From NCBI RefSeq assembly GCF_000832015.1, contig NZ_JXCJ01000001.1:1773672-1837671 (forward strand): a DNA stretch of 64,000 nucleotides, read 5' to 3'. This document shows positions 61,354 to 64,000 of the stretch, piece by piece (position 1 is the first letter of the stretch; the number at the start of each line of letters is the position of its first letter). The DNA is from Gilvimarinus agarilyticus. GTDB taxonomy: Bacteria > Pseudomonadota > Gammaproteobacteria > Pseudomonadales > Cellvibrionaceae. A program made the position numbers and the translations under genes. The notes beneath the pieces are model-generated. The model was given only the letters and a program-made list of their open reading frames with translations, did not search any database and was not told the origin of the DNA.

Positions 61354-64000
61354 TTACTGACAAGCGACCTTACCTAAGCCTAATACATACCAGGGCTCGT
61401 AGCCGAGCGGCGAGTTAAACGGAACCTCGCCATTTTTACCGGCGGTAGCGCTGACGTAATCGGCCAGCTCTTGCCCGGAGCCTAAGTAGTTATCGCTAAT
61501 GGCATCCCGTGAGGTTTGCGAATAGTTTTGTTTAAGGTCAGACACACTGCCAGAGGCATCGGTAATCAGGTACTCCAGTGATGGGTCGAGATTACAGTTG
61601 GCATCCGAGAACCATACGCGGGTGTTTTCTGAGCGGAAGTTACCGCCGTCTACATCCCGTGCCAGCTCTTCACCGCGCTCATTAAGCGCCTGCACAACGT
61701 CGTCTTTTTCCTGGAAGTCGCGGTTCATTAGCACCATGTTATCTTCCCACAGAACGGTGCCGCCGACACGCACACTTAAGATGTCTTTGCGGTAGTTCAT
61801 AAAGAAGTTTTCAAACATGTGTGAGGTGCCGCGACGAATCAGCGGTATACGGCGAAGGGTGTTACCCAGGTTGTCGTACTGATCGTCCGTGGTGATAAAC
61901 GCGTTGTGGTGCATGGTGGTGGTGATTTGCGAGTTGATTTCGCGGCTATCACTAGAGCCATGCAGTGCGGCACGCTTAACGTTGATCAGTTTATTGAACG
62001 ATATGGTGATGTCATAGGCACCTACTTTCACATCAAACGCTGCGTCACCGGTGGTGTCGAAGGTGTTTTTGTGAATCCAGATGTCGTGTGACGCACCGGT
62101 ATTGCGGATCATGTCTGGGTCCAGGCCGTGGTCTTCAGTATGACCCGCCCCGCGGAAGTCCAGATGAGTCAGAATCACGCTCTCCGCCGTTTGTACCGGC
62201 TGACCGGAGCTGTCGCTGCCGATTGCAAAACCGTTAAAGCGGAAGTAGCCGTTGCTCATGCGACCGTCGAGTGTTTTGTGTGAGCCGATCTTGGTGTTAC
62301 GAATCGGCAAATCATTGTCGTTCAAACGGTCGTTGTAAAACTCGGCCGCGCAGTTCGCATCGGAAATGCCTTTGTCGTCGCACCACTGATGGTAGTCATT
62401 ACACTGAGCTTCGCTGCCATCAATCGCGTCCAGTACATCAGGGTTAGAGCAGTGGTTGCGGTGCATGGAAATTTCAGTCTCATTAGCGAAGTCGACTTTA
62501 TCAAACACAATCCAGTTGTGATCATCACCGGTAACCGCGTCCAGTAGCTGTTGCTCGACTGACGTTGCACTGTTTTTAGTGATAATGGTCAGTTGGCTGT
62601 TGCCGTTTGGATCAAAACCACCCAGAGCGTTCTCGCCGTAACCTACCGCACGACCGAGTGAGTTAGACAAACACTCAACAATTTCCTGGTCGGATTGCAG
62701 CGAAGTTGAGCGCCAGTTGACGTTCGGGTCGGTGGCGATGGCGACACAGTCGTCGGACAGATCTGTCTCGGGAGGTGGTGTCACCGAAGAGCTCGACGAA
62801 CTGCTAGAGCTGGTTTCACTTGATGAACTAGCGTCCGATGAACTGCTTGAACCTTCGATGGGGCCGTTAGCGTTGTATACCTCAATCTCGGCGATTTGCG
62901 GTGCGCCGTTGGCCGAGTGGATCTCGAGGCTCACTTTACTGGTGGATACATCGCCAAATCCAGTAATAACCGCTTCACTACCCAGGCTGCCGCCGGTTGC
63001 CAGTACATCACCGTTGTCGTAGTTGATCAGAGACCAGCTGGTGGTGGCATTGTTAAGCTCGCGCACGATAACCGTGTTAAAGCTGCCCGCTATACCTTTT
63101 ACTGAAATGGTCTCGTTGCTGGACGAGCCCGGCTGCCAGTAAGAGCTACTGTCACCGTCAACGACATTGCCGTAACTGCTGCCGCCGCCTTTACTGCTGC
63201 CGTCGGCGCCGGAGGCCTTGTTATCGCCCAGCTCTGGGGGCTCGGCGGGGGCACTTGACTCGGACGAACTAGACGCTTCGCTGCTTGAGCTAGACGTATT
63301 ACCGCCCGCGCAATCGCCCGCCTGGGGCGCATTACCGGTAATGCTTACGCTGTCGATATTGGCAAGGCCCGAGCTTCCCGTGGCTTCTAAGCGCAAGTCG
63401 TTATAGCCGGCGTTGAGGTACACAGAGACGGTTCCGGTGCCGGTAAAGTCATTCCAGGCGCTGGTGGCTGGCATATCAACATTGGTTTGGCTGGCGCCGT
63501 TGATCAGTACATTACCAGGACGGTTATCGCCGCCATTGGCATAGTGCCAGTTAAGCTCGTACGCGCCCGCTACAGGAACCGTAACAGACCAGTCAATGCC
63601 GGCACCTTGGACGTTTTCGGTGTTGGCAAAACCACTGCCGCTAAAGCCCGAGTGGTTGTTGTCGATAGTGCCTTCGACATTACAGAAGCCGGCTGACTCT
63701 TCGATGGTGAGCGTAGAGGTTGCCGTGCTGATCGTGGCGTCATCGGCGTTAGAGTTAATGACTGTGTTGTTTTGATCGGTGATTTTAATCCAGTAGTAAT
63801 ACGTACCATCGGCAAGGCCGGTATCGGTATAGTTGTTACCAGCGACGCCAGTGGCAATGCGTACGCGTCCGGCAGGATCCGAATCGGTATCTCGATAAAC
63901 CTCTTGATTGCGAGCATCGATATTATCCAGATTCCAGTTCAACTGAGCGGCATTGCCCGAGGTGGTTACGTTTAAGTTCACCTCGCCGGGTGCGCTAGAC
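61354..64000 (-). CDS. multi-domain PL1 pectate lyase (5' end outside window)
   Basis: At least 881 residues; the frame stays open to the window edge (SSAPGE before the first Val), so the true start, signal peptide and probably another Ser-rich stretch lie to the right. From the first visible residue: an Fn3-like domain (to about 90), a CBM35/CBM6-like domain (about 95-225, NHSGFSGSGFANTENVQGAG), Ser linker, an F5/8-like domain (about 245-375), Ser linker, then a PL1 parallel beta-helix (about 405-875). Lyase motifs are LDPDMIRNTGASHDIWIHKN, FDVKVGAYDITISFN and LRRIPLIRRG with the catalytic Arg. It cleaves pectate by beta-elimination, and the extra modules tether it to plant or algal wall material. 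It is distinct from the shorter PL1 at 37137. Confidence 0.92.
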   Translation of the reverse strand, partial: SSAPGEVNLNVTTSGNAAQLNWNLDNIDARNQEVYRDTDSDPAGRVRIATGVAGNNYTDTGLADGTYYYWIKITDQNNTVINSNADDATISTATSTLTIEESAGFCNVEGTIDNNHSGFSGSGFANTENVQGAGIDWSVTVPVAGAYELNWHYANGGDNRPGNVLINGASQTNVDMPATSAWNDFTGTGTVSVYLNAGYNDLRLEATGSSGLANIDSVSITGNAPQAGDCAGGNTSSSSSEASSSSESSAPAEPPELGDNKASGADGSSKGGGSSYGNVVDGDSSSYWQPGSSSNETISVKGIAGSFNTVIVRELNNATTSWSLINYDNGDVLATGGSLGSEAVITGFGDVSTSKVSLEIHSANGAPQIAEIEVYNANGPIEGSSSSSDASSSSETSSSSSSSSSVTPPPETDLSDDCVAIATDPNVNWRSTSLQSDQEIVECLSNSLGRAVGYGENALGGFDPNGNSQLTIITKNSATSVEQQLLDAVTGDDHNWIVFDKVDFANETEISMHRNHCSNPDVLDAIDGSEAQCNDYHQWCDDKGISDANCAAEFYNDRLNDNDLPIRNTKIGSHKTLDGRMSNGYFRFNGFAIGSDSSGQPVQTAESVILTHLDFRGAGHTEDHGLDPDMIRNTGASHDIWIHKNTFDTTGDAAFDVKVGAYDITISFNKLINVKRAALHGSSDSREINSQITTTMHHNAFITTDDQYDNLGNTLRRIPLIRRGTSHMFENFFMNYRKDILSVRVGGTVLWEDNMVLMNRDFQEKDDVVQALNERGEELARDVDGGNFRSENTRVWFSDANCNLDPSLEYLITDASGSVSDLKQNYSQTSRDAISDNYLGSGQELADYVSATAGKNGEVPFNSPLGYEPWYVLGLGKVACQ

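Noticed and set aside
1-64000. search for tRNA and rRNA genes
   Set aside because: I saw no cloverleaf with a TTCGANTC arm in the larger intergenic gaps and no rRNA sequence.

Overview
The window looks like a chromosomal segment of a marine polysaccharide-degrading gammaproteobacterium of the Saccharophagus/Teredinibacter/Cellvibrio kind (Cellvibrionaceae-like). The reasons are the long polyserine linkers in secreted lipoproteins, the multi-domain pectate lyases and laminarinase, the carbohydrate-type TonB receptors and the moderately GC-rich host genes. The species assignment is inference.

Layout. (1) 1-5176: an integron cassette array. Eleven small, AT-richer, same-strand ORFs are each followed by an attC site whose 5' RYYYAAC and 3' GTTRRRY boxes can be read directly. 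Most products are small membrane or secreted proteins without a recognisable function. No integrase lies in the window. The last attC is cut by an IS3-like remnant (about 5190-5380), followed by an unexplained block. (2) 5.7-20.4 kb: housekeeping and accessory genes. They include a cytochrome-c/streptogramin-lyase-like propeller protein, a diguanylate cyclase with an intact I-site, a large beta-propeller lipoprotein, a MOSC protein, a Fur-boxed iron operon (PepSY-DUF2271-DUF4198-flavoreductase), a DUF2130 coiled-coil protein and a DUF481 outer-membrane protein. (3) 20526-20953, minus strand: an unannotated RNA gene with every sign of a CsrB/RsmZ-type sponge. It has 22 GGA motifs, several in ACAGGAUGU hairpin loops, an intrinsic terminator and an upstream GacA/UvrY-like box. 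(4) 21.1-28.4 kb: ppnN, then a complete urease operon ureDABCEFG plus a small His-containing membrane protein, behind a candidate NtrC/sigma-54 promoter. (5) 28.5-36.5 kb: an FG-GAP-type lipoprotein, an aldo/keto reductase, cysK, an M61-like peptidase, an HPP-family protein, a YgjV-like protein and a small outer-membrane barrel. (6) 36.8-64 kb: a glycan-utilisation region. It holds a pectin cluster (TonB receptor, lipoprotein, PL1 pectate lyase), a PPi-type phosphofructokinase with a class I aldolase, a double-GH16 laminarinase, a protein fusing four carbohydrate-binding modules to a di-haem oxidoreductase, an Oar-like TonB receptor, an EEP-family nuclease/phosphatase and a second multi-domain PL1 lyase that runs off the right end.

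How it fits together. The right half encodes binding, cleavage and uptake of pectin and beta-1,3-glucan. TGGTnnnACCA palindromes occur both before the pectin-linked TonB receptor and before the phosphofructokinase-aldolase pair, so uptake and glycolysis may share a FadR/UxuR-type GntR regulator. A Csr/Rsm sponge RNA and a diguanylate cyclase in the same window are plausible global controls of surface or planktonic life and enzyme secretion. Urease, under apparent nitrogen control, supplies ammonia to an organism living on nitrogen-poor polysaccharides. All coordinates were read by eye, and no database search was possible.
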